Positions 1-6,040 of a stretch of DNA of 7,190 nt are shown here, piece by piece; position 1 is the first letter of the stretch, and each line of letters begins with the position of its first letter. A model generated the notes under the pieces. The model was given only the letters and a program-made list of their open reading frames with translations, was not told the origin of the DNA and made no database searches. Origin of the DNA: Leucothrix mucor (GTDB lineage Bacteria > Pseudomonadota > Gammaproteobacteria > Thiotrichales > Thiotrichaceae); NCBI GenBank assembly GCA_015662325.1, contig DQUJ01000210.1:1-7190 (forward strand), written 5' to 3'. Made by a program: the position numbers and the translations under genes.

Positions 1-239
1 GGCGAGAGTAAAATAGCGTAATTTTTCCTGTTTTTCTTAAAAATGAGGGTAATAGCAGGGCTATTGACCGATTTTTTATACATATCAGGGAGAATTAAAG
101 CATTTTTAATCCGTCATATCTCTCGTGCAAAGGTCTCTATTTATAAATCAGAGCCTAATTTAATGCACGAACAATAGTTCTTGTGCGATACTTCGTCTAT
201 ACCTAAACCCCTATTTCAATTTTATTTCAAGGAATTCCT
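1..239 (+). promoter_or_regulatory. non-coding leader upstream of purH with alternative RNA hairpins
   Basis: I see no credible gene in this stretch. It contains segments that can pair with each other. TCGTGCA (123-129) is the exact complement of TGCACGA (164-170). Between them lies a smaller hairpin, GGTCTCT (132-138) with AGAGCC (150-155), closed by the palindrome ATTTATAAAT (139-148). The 164-172 arm can instead pair imperfectly with GTTCTTGTGC (177-186), so the two folds exclude each other. A TTGACC (64-69) resembles a -35 box, but no good -10 lies at 16-18 nt from it, so I do not place a promoter. A ribosome binding site AAGGA (229-233) sits 6 nt before the purH ATG, inside the palindrome AGGAATTCCT. 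No known purine riboswitch core was recognised. Confidence 0.4.
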
Positions 240-1799
240 ATGCCCGTACAACGTGCTCTTTTAAGTGTCTCTGATAAAACAGGTCTACTCGACTTTGCTA
301 AACAATTACACGCTCGCGGTATTGAGCTGTTATCAACAGGTGGAACGGCTAAATTATTAGCAGATAACAATGTACCCGTGATTGAAGTATCTGATTACAC
401 AGGTTTTCCTGAAATGATGGATGGACGCGTAAAAACTCTGCACCCTAAAATTCATGGCGGTATTTTAGCGCGTCGTGGCACAGATGATGCGGTGATGGAA
501 AAACACGATATTCCACCGATTGATTTGATTATTGTAAATTTGTATCCCTTTGCAGAAACCATCGCAAAGGATGATTGCACCTTAGATGATGCAATTGAAA
601 ACATCGACATCGGCGGCCCCACAATGGTTCGTGCCAGTGCCAAAAATCATGCGCACGTAACGATTGTGGTTAACCCATCTGATTACGCAACAGTTGAGAA
701 AGAACTTGAAGATAACAACGGAAGCATCTCTAAAAACACGCGTTTTAAATTAGCGGTAAAAGCATTCGAACACACGGCAGGCTATGATGGGATGATTGCT
801 AACTACCTTGGCAAGATTGTTGAAAACGACAAGCCAGAAGGATTTCCAACAACATTCAATTCACAATTTAGATTGGCACAAACCACGCGCTATGGTGAAA
901 ACTCACATCAGCAAGGTGCTTTTTATGTCGAAGAAAATATCACAGAAGCCTGTATTGCAACGGCAACTCAATTACAAGGTAAAGAACTTTCATACAATAA
1001 TATTTCCGATACCGATGCGGCACTGGAATGCGTTAGGCAATTCAAATGTAGCGAGCCTGCCTGTGTCATCGTAAAACATGCTAACCCCTGTGGCGTTGCC
1101 ATTGGCGATGATATTTTAGATGCCTACAAACGTGCCTTTAGTACCGATCCAGAATCAGCCTTTGGTGGCATTATCGCATTTAATCAAGAATTAGATGCAA
1201 CTACAGCAGAGGTGATTGTCGAAAAACAATTCGTCGAAGTGATCATTGCACCGAGTGTTACAGAAGATGCCATTAAAGCCGTCAGCGCCAAGAAGAATGT
1301 ACGTTTATTACAATGTGGCGCTTTAGGTAAACAACAACCGCGTTTAGATTTTAAACGCGTTAATGGGGGATTATTGGTTCAAGATGCAGATTTAGAGCTA
1401 TACGAAAAATTAGAAATAGTAAGTAAACGCAATCCGACAGATGAAGAAATGCGTGATCTTTTGTTTGCATGGAATATTTCAAAATTCGTAAAATCAAATG
1501 CGATAGTGTATGCAAAAGACAGTATGACGATTGGCGTTGGAGCAGGTCAAATGAGCCGTATTAATTCTGCGCGTATCGCGGGTATTAAAGCAGAACATGC
1601 AAACCTAACCGTAACGGGTTGTGTAATGGCATCTGATGCCTTCTTCCCTTTCCGCGATGGTATTGATGCCGCCGCCAATGCAGGCATTGTAGCGGTGATT
1701 CAACCTGGTGGTTCCATGCGTGATGATGAAGTGATTGCCGCCGCAGATGAGGCTGATATGGCAATGGTGATGACAGGAATGCGTCACTTTAGGCATTGA
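240..1799 (+). CDS. purH: bifunctional AICAR transformylase / IMP cyclohydrolase PurH
   Basis: This cytoplasmic enzyme catalyses the last two steps of de novo purine synthesis: formylation of AICAR with 10-formyl-tetrahydrofolate, then ring closure to IMP. The 519 residues match the usual bacterial length of about 510-530. The N-terminal MGS-like cyclohydrolase domain (about 1-145) shows [11 protein letters not shown] (30-40) and [21 protein letters not shown] (about 54-74, key residues D, R, K, H). The C-terminal transformylase domain shows RYGENSHQ (217-224), the catalytic Lys-His pair in [10 protein letters not shown] (K279, H280), a DPESAFGG motif, and the family ending with QPGGS and MTGMRHFRH. 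The ATG has an AAGGA site 6 nt upstream. Neither purD nor fis, frequent neighbours of purH, is present in the window. No clear terminator follows it. Nothing is missing or broken. Confidence 0.99.
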   Translation: MPVQRALLSVSDKTGLLDFAKQLHARGIELLSTGGTAKLLADNNVPVIEVSDYTGFPEMMDGRVKTLHPKIHGGILARRGTDDAVMEKHDIPPIDLIIVNLYPFAETIAKDDCTLDDAIENIDIGGPTMVRASAKNHAHVTIVVNPSDYATVEKELEDNNGSISKNTRFKLAVKAFEHTAGYDGMIANYLGKIVENDKPEGFPTTFNSQFRLAQTTRYGENSHQQGAFYVEENITEACIATATQLQGKELSYNNISDTDAALECVRQFKCSEPACVIVKHANPCGVAIGDDILDAYKRAFSTDPESAFGGIIAFNQELDATTAEVIVEKQFVEVIIAPSVTEDAIKAVSAKKNVRLLQCGALGKQQPRLDFKRVNGGLLVQDADLELYEKLEIVSKRNPTDEEMRDLLFAWNISKFVKSNAIVYAKDSMTIGVGAGQMSRINSARIAGIKAEHANLTVTGCVMASDAFFPFRDGIDAAANAGIVAVIQPGGSMRDDEVIAAADEADMAMVMTGMRHFRH

Positions 1800-1841
1800 T
1801 TGAGAAAGTAATAAATGTAGCCCCTAACAAATAAAGGAATA

Positions 1842-1869
1842 TTTACTCATTCTTTGCTTTCTTTAAAAT
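1842..1869 (+). promoter_or_regulatory. candidate sigma70 promoter for the CopD-like gene
   Basis: TTTACT (1842-1847) and TAAAAT (1864-1869) are separated by 16 nt and match the -35 and -10 consensus at 4/6 and 5/6 positions. Transcription would start near 1876, about 30 nt before the ATG at 1906. Copies of TACTCA at 1844-1849, 1873-1878 and 1880-1885 overlap or flank this promoter and could be operator half-sites; that is inference. Confidence 0.45.
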
Positions 1870-1905
1870 GAATACTCATTACTCAAAACTAGGAAAAACA
1901 ACTTT

Positions 1906-2358
1906 ATGTTAATGTCGATAGCACTCACACTTCATATACTCGCCTTTACTGTTTGGGTCGGCGGTATGTTTTTTGCACATCAAGCACTACGCGGAGCCGC
2001 TGAAGTTACTTTAGACCCCCCTATTCGTTTGCGTTTGTGGCGTGCTACCTTTGCACGTTTTTTCCCATGGGTTTGGTTGTGCATTATCATTGTTCTGGCG
2101 ACTGGCTTTTGGATGATGTTTCAATTTCCAACCCCCCCTATTTTCGTTCATGCAATGATGGGTCTCGGTTTAATCATGGCTCTTATGTTCCTGCACGTGT
2201 TTTTTGCGCCCTATAATCGCCTAAAAAAAGCACAAAAAGAAGAAGGCTGGGAAAGTGGAGCAAAAGCATTAGGGCAAATAAGATTTTTAATTGGGATTAA
2301 TTTAAGCATTGGATTAATTACGATTGTAATTGCTACCGCGGGCAAGTTCTTTTTGTAA
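1906..2358 (+). CDS. CopD-like four-helix integral membrane protein
   Basis: This is a 150-residue inner-membrane protein with four predicted helices at about 3-27, 50-72, 79-102 and 126-148. The first helix carries the LHILAFTVWVGGMFFAH pattern typical of small CopD-domain proteins (copper resistance D / haem-binding membrane relatives). Histidines at 10, 25, 82 and 97 lie in or at the ends of helices and could bind copper or haem; this is family-based inference. A basic and acidic loop (about 103-124) separates helices 3 and 4. The ATG at 1906 is preceded by AGGA (1891-1894) with a rather long 11-nt gap; a second ATG at 1912 would be farther still. It has a candidate promoter of its own after purH, so it is probably a separate unit. 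The physiological role is not defined; involvement in copper or cytochrome handling is a guess. Confidence 0.82.
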   Translation: MLMSIALTLHILAFTVWVGGMFFAHQALRGAAEVTLDPPIRLRLWRATFARFFPWVWLCIIIVLATGFWMMFQFPTPPIFVHAMMGLGLIMALMFLHVFFAPYNRLKKAQKEEGWESGAKALGQIRFLIGINLSIGLITIVIATAGKFFL

Positions 2359-2359
2359 T

Positions 2360-2396
2360 ACTCGTTTATCGAGTCATGGATTTTTTCCATGACTCG
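2360..2396 (+). repeat. 11-bp inverted repeat after the CopD-like gene
   Basis: CGAGTCATGGA (2370-2380) and TCCATGACTCG (2386-2396) are perfect complements around a T5 loop. They begin 11 nt after the stop codon. CGAGT (2370-2374) can alternatively pair with ACTCG at 2360-2364. No T-tract follows on either strand, so this is not a standard intrinsic terminator. It may be an mRNA 3' stabiliser, a Rho-assisted end, or a protein site. Confidence 0.5.
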
Positions 2397-2455
2397 GAAG
2401 CATTCTCAAAAACTCATTAACGTACAAAATATAACAATAATTCACGTTGATTATG

Positions 2456-2469
2456 TTGACTTATATCAA
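2456..2469 (+). promoter_or_regulatory. FNR/Anr/Dnr-type binding site
   Basis: TTGAC-TTAT-ATCAA matches the FNR-family consensus TTGAT-N4-ATCAA at 9 of 10 specified bases. Its centre (2462.5) is about 43 nt before a start point implied by the weak -10-like TTTTAT at 2494-2499, which is close to the -41.5 spacing of activator sites in this family. It lies in the intergenic region upstream of the large exported protein gene, about 170 nt before its ATG, so it would place that gene under oxygen- or NO-responsive activation. An identical-looking box can occur by chance, and the -10 is poor. Confidence 0.5.
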
Positions 2470-2639
2470 ATTATTGTTTTACAGATATTTCTCTTTTATC
2501 CCAAAATAATACCACTTTATCTTTAAATCAGAGGATTCAATCCTTTAATCCTTCCCTCTCTTTCTAAATTTTAGTCCTTATAGGATAGTTGCTCGCGAGT
2601 TTTTATTCACTCAACAAAATAACTAGACAAGGACTGAAA
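2470..2639 (+). promoter_or_regulatory. leader region of the large exported protein gene
   Basis: If transcription starts near 2506 the mRNA leader is about 135 nt long. It contains two short hairpins, AGGAT/ATCCT (2532-2544) and TCCT/AGGA (2575-2585), and the palindrome CTCGCGAG (2592-2599). The ribosome binding site AAGGA (2629-2633) lies 6 nt before the ATG at 2640. This favours 2640 over the in-frame TTG at 2589, which would add 17 residues ahead of the signal peptide and has no good binding site. No gene or recognised riboswitch is seen. Confidence 0.4.
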
Positions 2640-5390
2640 ATGAAACATCAAAGTACCCCCTCGTTACTGAAAGGGAAATTAGCCCTCGGTATCGCCACTG
2701 TCATTTCGACATTAATCGTCTCAACCTCTGCATTATCTGCACCGGGTGATGATAAAGTTCACGCATTTTTTGCCGATGAACACAATACTACCCCGACAAC
2801 GCCTACCGGAAATCGTATCCTTGAAATTGATATTGAAAATATGGAAATCGTTAATACCCTTGCGGTCTCTGGTTTAACCGGACATCACGCTGATAATGGT
2901 TTTAATAGTAAGATTTACGGAGTACCGAAAGGTTCTGGTTTTGTAAATTCGATTGAATTAAGAAAAGATGAAAATGGCACGACCTCAATGGAAGTGACTA
3001 AAAAAATCAACCTAATTCATAAACCGCGTTCAGGCGATGCTTACAACCAAAAATACGGCATTATTTTAATGGCGGCAGCTAACCGTCCTATGGGCTCATT
3101 CATTAATGTGAAAACAGATGAAGTGGTAGGAACCATTGGTGAAAATGTCGATTGTAAATTAACCGATGGTACTAGATTATTAAGCCATGCAGATGCTAAT
3201 ACAATCGGTGGAGCAACTAAATACCATTGTAAGAACAGCGGTTACGGCGGTAATCAAATCAGTGGGCATCCTTATTGGTTAACCACAGACTATGCGGCAA
3301 TTGTTGATCGTGCTAACAACCAAATTTCTGTTTATTATGTTTGGGAAGAAGGCAACAAAATTAAAAGTAGATTAGTCAATCACGTGAAAACACGTTCATC
3401 TATTCACCAGATTATCCCACGTGATAGATCACAATTACCAGGCAGTCAACAAGCTGATTTTTATGCGGTAGAAGAAGGTCATCAGGGCAGTAATTACAGC
3501 TACGGTGTACCACACGCTTTAATCAAACTAAAACTCACTACGGGTGGTTTGAAATTTGTTAAACGTATGGATCTTGCTCGTTCTATTGGTACCACTAGTT
3601 ACAATGCGAGTTACATTAAGAGGAATTGTAAAGCGATTGCTACTCAATACAGTGATGCATCAGGATACTCTGCCCAGACACGTTACTACAAATTCAAACA
3701 AATGTTTAACCGAATCAGAATGCCTTCTTATGTAAACCAAGATTACAAAGTTGATTTCCCTGTTGAATGTTTAAGTGCAAAAGAAAACGGTGGTCATAAT
3801 GCCGATTTCGTACCAAAATTTACACCTAATAATAAGAACCTTTATGTTGGGTCTGATGGTGGCTTTATGCATGTCATTGATGTAGATAACTGGAAAGTGG
3901 TTAATACAATTGATACTGGCGGACTGTCTGGAACGAAAGCAGGTTCTGGTCATACATGTTTTGCACCTAGCAAAGGTCTTGGTATCATTACCAACCATAA
4001 AGCTGCTTACAATACAGTGGTTAATTTAAACACCAGCAAGAAAATCAAAGATATTTCTCTGCCTTTCAATCGTGAGAATATCTTCAATTCGTTACAATCA
4101 CATACCTGTTATGTCGATAAAGAAGAAAACAATTACTACAACTTCTGGACGGATGGCGGTGTATTTTACAAAATCAATCTAGACAGTTTGAGCCTAACGG
4201 ATTCAATTTACACTGGTGGTATCCCGATTCAAGGTAGTTATATTTCGCTCTCTAACATTAGAACGAATGCATCTACTGTTACCTTTGCTGCTAATAAAGA
4301 CAGTGCGCAGTCAGATGGCGAATCAATCACGATTGATGTACTTGCTAACGATACGGGTAGCAACTTGATTTTAGAAGATGTTGATAGCCCTAACCATGGT
4401 CAAGTCGTTATTAATAACGGTAAAGTAATCTACACGCCAAATGCGGGTTTCAATGGAACAGATGAGTTTTGGTACGGCGTATCATCAGACGGTACATGGA
4501 AGTTTGCTTTAGTGACTATCAAGGTAAACTCAGTTACAAACCCTGTACAATTGAAAGCATTCTCCGATAGTGCAACAACACAAGCAGGCTCGTCAGTTAC
4601 GATTGATGTGTTAGCGAATGACATAGGTTCTGGTCTTAGCATCGGTTGGGTTGATGAATCAAGTGCTGCAACGTCTATCACAAAGTCTAACGGTAAAATA
4701 ATCTATACTGCTAAAAGTGGCTATACTGGAGCAGACGAGTTTTGGTATGAAGTACTGGATAGTTCAGGACAATCAACTTCTGCTAAAGTATTGGTAACAG
4801 TGACTGCTGCTGGTGGAACAACATTACTGGCCGCAAACAACGATACTGTTCAGGTCGATGCAGGCGAATCAATTACCATTGATGTATTAGCTAATGATAC
4901 CGGTGATAATATCCAAATATTTGAAACAAACTCACCATGGACAGGATCATCAATCATTTCTAATAATAAGATTGTTTACCAAGCGTCTGACGTAATCACA
5001 GATGATGTGGAAATCTGGTACGGCATCAAAGATTCAAACGGAGGCGAAGAGTGGGCAAAAGTCACTATCAGCATCGTTGAATCTGGTGGTAATGGTGGCG
5101 GAAACGGCGGCGGAAACGGCGGCGGTACCCTAGTAGCCACTAATGATGATACAGCTCAGGTTACACTGGGTAATACCATCACCGTTGATGTACTTGCGAA
5201 TGATACTGGAAGCGACATCAATATTTTTCAAACAGGTGATGTTTGGACAGGCTCATTTACTATTACCAATAACAAGATTGTTTATACAGCGTCTGGTGTA
5301 GCAACCGATAATGCAGAGATTTGGTACGGCATCAAAGATGCTAGTGGTACAGAGTCTTGGGCAAAATTAACAATCACAGTAACGGAATAA
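2640..5390 (+). CDS. exported beta-propeller-like protein with four cadherin-like repeats
   Basis: This 916-residue protein has no family name I can assign. Residues 1-34 are a Sec signal peptide: basic start, hydrophobic core, likely cleavage after SALSA (about 34). Residues 38-540 look like a beta-propeller of about seven blades. Recurring units start with a histidine and end in a hydrophobic strand, such as GHNADF to VIDVDNW (385-418), GHTCFAP to VVNL (437-463) and SHTCYVD to YKINL (487-514). Per-blade histidines are H82/H83, H127, H210, H256, H386, H438 and H488. There is no CXXCH haem motif. Six cysteines (172, 197, 330, 377, 440, 490) may form disulfides. Residues about 548-915 are four repeats with the motif TIDVLAND, as in cadherin-like/Big_9-type modules, with a Gly/Asn linker before the fourth. 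No C-terminal sorting signal is seen. It is probably periplasmic or secreted and may bind a metal or cofactor; the enzymatic role is unknown. Confidence 0.85.
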   Translation: MKHQSTPSLLKGKLALGIATVISTLIVSTSALSAPGDDKVHAFFADEHNTTPTTPTGNRILEIDIENMEIVNTLAVSGLTGHHADNGFNSKIYGVPKGSGFVNSIELRKDENGTTSMEVTKKINLIHKPRSGDAYNQKYGIILMAAANRPMGSFINVKTDEVVGTIGENVDCKLTDGTRLLSHADANTIGGATKYHCKNSGYGGNQISGHPYWLTTDYAAIVDRANNQISVYYVWEEGNKIKSRLVNHVKTRSSIHQIIPRDRSQLPGSQQADFYAVEEGHQGSNYSYGVPHALIKLKLTTGGLKFVKRMDLARSIGTTSYNASYIKRNCKAIATQYSDASGYSAQTRYYKFKQMFNRIRMPSYVNQDYKVDFPVECLSAKENGGHNADFVPKFTPNNKNLYVGSDGGFMHVIDVDNWKVVNTIDTGGLSGTKAGSGHTCFAPSKGLGIITNHKAAYNTVVNLNTSKKIKDISLPFNRENIFNSLQSHTCYVDKEENNYYNFWTDGGVFYKINLDSLSLTDSIYTGGIPIQGSYISLSNIRTNASTVTFAANKDSAQSDGESITIDVLANDTGSNLILEDVDSPNHGQVVINNGKVIYTPNAGFNGTDEFWYGVSSDGTWKFALVTIKVNSVTNPVQLKAFSDSATTQAGSSVTIDVLANDIGSGLSIGWVDESSAATSITKSNGKIIYTAKSGYTGADEFWYEVLDSSGQSTSAKVLVTVTAAGGTTLLAANNDTVQVDAGESITIDVLANDTGDNIQIFETNSPWTGSSIISNNKIVYQASDVITDDVEIWYGIKDSNGGEEWAKVTISIVESGGNGGGNGGGNGGGTLVATNDDTAQVTLGNTITVDVLANDTGSDINIFQTGDVWTGSFTITNNKIVYTASGVATDNAEIWYGIKDASGTESWAKLTITVTE
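4281..5384 (+). repeat. four tandem cadherin-like protein repeats
   Basis: The repeats span roughly 4281-4532, 4554-4805, 4824-5078 and 5127-5384. Each has a D-x-V/A-Q/T segment, then TIDVLAND (TVDVLAND in the fourth), then KIVY or KVIY, then an E-F/I-WYG/E strand and a final T-I/V strand. The VLAND anchors are 90, 91 and 103 residues apart; the extra length before the last comes from the glycine linker. Repeats 3 and 4 share NNKIVY, EIWYGIKD and WAK and are closest to each other, which points to a recent duplication. Such modules usually act as stalks or adhesive spacers on exported proteins. Confidence 0.8.
5085..5126 (+). repeat. 12-nt tandem repeat encoding a Gly/Asn linker
   Basis: The stretch encodes GGNGGGNGGGNGGG between the third and fourth cadherin-like repeats. 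The unit GGAAACGGCGGC occurs twice in exact tandem (5100-5123), preceded by the diverged copy GGTAATGGTGGC (5088-5099). Gain or loss of units would keep the frame and alter linker length by four residues. The GC content here is far above its surroundings. Confidence 0.85.
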
Positions 5391-5402
5391 AGAAGTAAGA
5401 TG

Positions 5403-5430
5403 GGGGTTCTAAAATTAGAACCCCTCTTTC
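5403..5430 (+). terminator. intrinsic terminator after the large exported protein gene
   Basis: GGGGTTCT (5403-5410) pairs with AGAACCCC (5417-5424) around a 6-nt A/T loop, 12 nt after the stop codon. A short, interrupted T run (TCTTT) follows. The stem is strong and the tail weak, so some read-through into the lipoprotein gene is possible. Confidence 0.75.
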
Positions 5431-5447
5431 AAATATAAAATATAAGT

Positions 5448-5467
5448 TAACTTGTAAAAACAAGTTA
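5448..5467 (+). repeat. 7-bp inverted repeat upstream of the first lipoprotein gene
   Basis: TAACTTG (5448-5454) and CAAGTTA (5461-5467) are exact complements with a 6-nt spacer, ending 16 nt before the ATG. It could be an operator or a leader hairpin close to the ribosome binding site AGAGG (5473-5477). AT-rich sequence upstream (TATAAAATATAAG) resembles -10 elements, but no matching -35 was found. Confidence 0.35.
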
Positions 5468-5483
5468 CAAACAGAGGTTTAAA

Positions 5484-5684
5484 ATGAAAAATTTAATATT
5501 ACTAAGCAGTACATTATTTATGGCTGTTGCATTAACTGCTTGTGGTGGCGGATCAACTACAGGTTCTACATCCAACACTAACGCTTCTCAATCTTCAACA
5601 GCATCAGATAACTCAGATGCATTAATCTTGAATAGCGGTAGAGGCACATCAAATAACCAAGATACAGAACAAGCACACGACTAA
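5484..5684 (+). CDS. small lipoprotein, CGGG type
   Basis: The 66-residue product has a lipoprotein signal peptide: MKN start, hydrophobic core at 4-17, and lipobox LTAC with the lipidated cysteine at residue 20. The next residues are GGG, not aspartate, so sorting to the outer membrane is expected by the usual proteobacterial rule. The mature part is about 47 residues, low in complexity and rich in Ser, Thr, Asn and Asp, with no domain recognised. A ribosome binding site AGAGG lies 6 nt upstream. It follows the large exported protein gene by 93 nt, with a terminator between, and is followed by a strong terminator, so it is probably its own short transcript or a read-through product. Function unknown; it could be a small surface or envelope accessory factor. 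Confidence 0.78.
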   Translation: MKNLILLSSTLFMAVALTACGGGSTTGSTSNTNASQSSTASDNSDALILNSGRGTSNNQDTEQAHD

Positions 5685-5726
5685 ACCTTTGATTAAGATA
5701 TTGGTTTAGATATTGTAAAAGAGAAG

Positions 5727-5754
5727 GCCACTGAATTCAGTGGCTTTTTCTTTT
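5727..5754 (+). terminator. strong intrinsic terminator after the first lipoprotein gene
   Basis: GCCACTG (5727-5733) pairs with CAGTGGC (5738-5744) around an AATT loop; the stem and loop together form a perfect palindrome centred on GAATTC. It is followed by TTTTTCTTTT (5745-5754) and preceded by an A-rich run. This is a textbook Rho-independent terminator on the plus strand. Confidence 0.92.
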
Positions 5755-5786
5755 CAAAAAATAAAAATTAGCATAAGGAATTTTTA

Positions 5787-5891
5787 ATGAAAAACATACA
5801 ACTATTAAGCATCATAGCTATTGTTTCATCTTCACTAATAGCCTGTGGAGGCGGGGCTACCAGCTCTACTAACAATATAACCCAAATATAA
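5787..5891 (+). CDS. very short lipoprotein, probably truncated by a frameshift
   Basis: An ATG at 5787, 7 nt after AAGGA (5775-5779), opens a 34-residue frame. It has a lipoprotein signal peptide (MKN start, hydrophobic 4-18) and the lipobox LIAC with cysteine at residue 20, followed by GGG. This mirrors the gene 100 nt upstream, where the cysteine is also residue 20, and suggests an old tandem duplication or the same gene type. The frame stops after only 15 mature residues. Shifting back by one base near 5877-5879 opens a frame that continues to a TGA at 5936-5938 and encodes NPNINQDPFTPPDTDTNTE, a typical polar lipoprotein tail. One lost base in an AAT/AAC run would explain this. The intact product would be about 50 residues. 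It may be a pseudogene, a sequencing error, or a genuine micro-lipoprotein. Confidence 0.6.
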   Translation: MKNIQLLSIIAIVSSSLIACGGGATSSTNNITQI

Positions 5892-5941
5892 ATCAGGACC
5901 CGTTTACACCACCTGATACAGATACTAATACTGAATGAATT

Positions 5942-6000
5942 AAGCATTGCCACGGTGCAAATGCACTAAAATTTATAGTGGCTTCTACTTTTGAATGCTT
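5942..6000. other. nested inverted repeats between convergent genes
   Basis: This gap between the lipoprotein remnant and the minus-strand SUKH gene holds three nested pairs: AAGCATT (5942-5948) with AATGCTT (5994-6000), GCCAC (5949-5953) with GTGGC (5978-5982), and GTGC (5955-5958) with GCAC (5963-5966). The plus-strand part AGTGGC followed by TTCTACTTTT looks like a decayed version of the terminator at 5727-5754. It may be a weak terminator; evidence is limited to base pairing. Confidence 0.3.
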
Positions 6001-6040
6001 TAGTACCTTCTTCCATTTCATACCTATTTTTGTTTGCATT

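Noticed and set aside
64..92. TTGACC as the -35 box of a purH promoter
   Set aside because: No TATAAT-like hexamer lies 16-18 nt downstream; TATACA at 77-82 is only 7 nt away.
2592..2599. CTCGCGAG palindrome followed by TTTTT as a terminator
   Set aside because: The 8-bp palindrome has no loop; a hairpin would keep only two pairs, and it lies in the leader just before a gene start.
2589..2639. In-frame TTG start 51 nt upstream of the large exported protein
   Set aside because: It would place 17 residues ahead of a normal Sec signal peptide and lacks a good ribosome binding site, whereas the ATG at 2640 has AAGGA at 6 nt.
2640..4259. c-type cytochrome or cytochrome cd1 assignment for the propeller protein
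   Set aside because: No CXXCH haem-attachment motif is present, so a cytochrome c domain is excluded; resemblance to cd1 is limited to the general propeller plan.
5085..5126. Short tandem repeats as a CRISPR or origin iteron array
   Set aside because: The 12-nt units are in frame within a coding sequence, encode a Gly/Asn linker and have no spacers.
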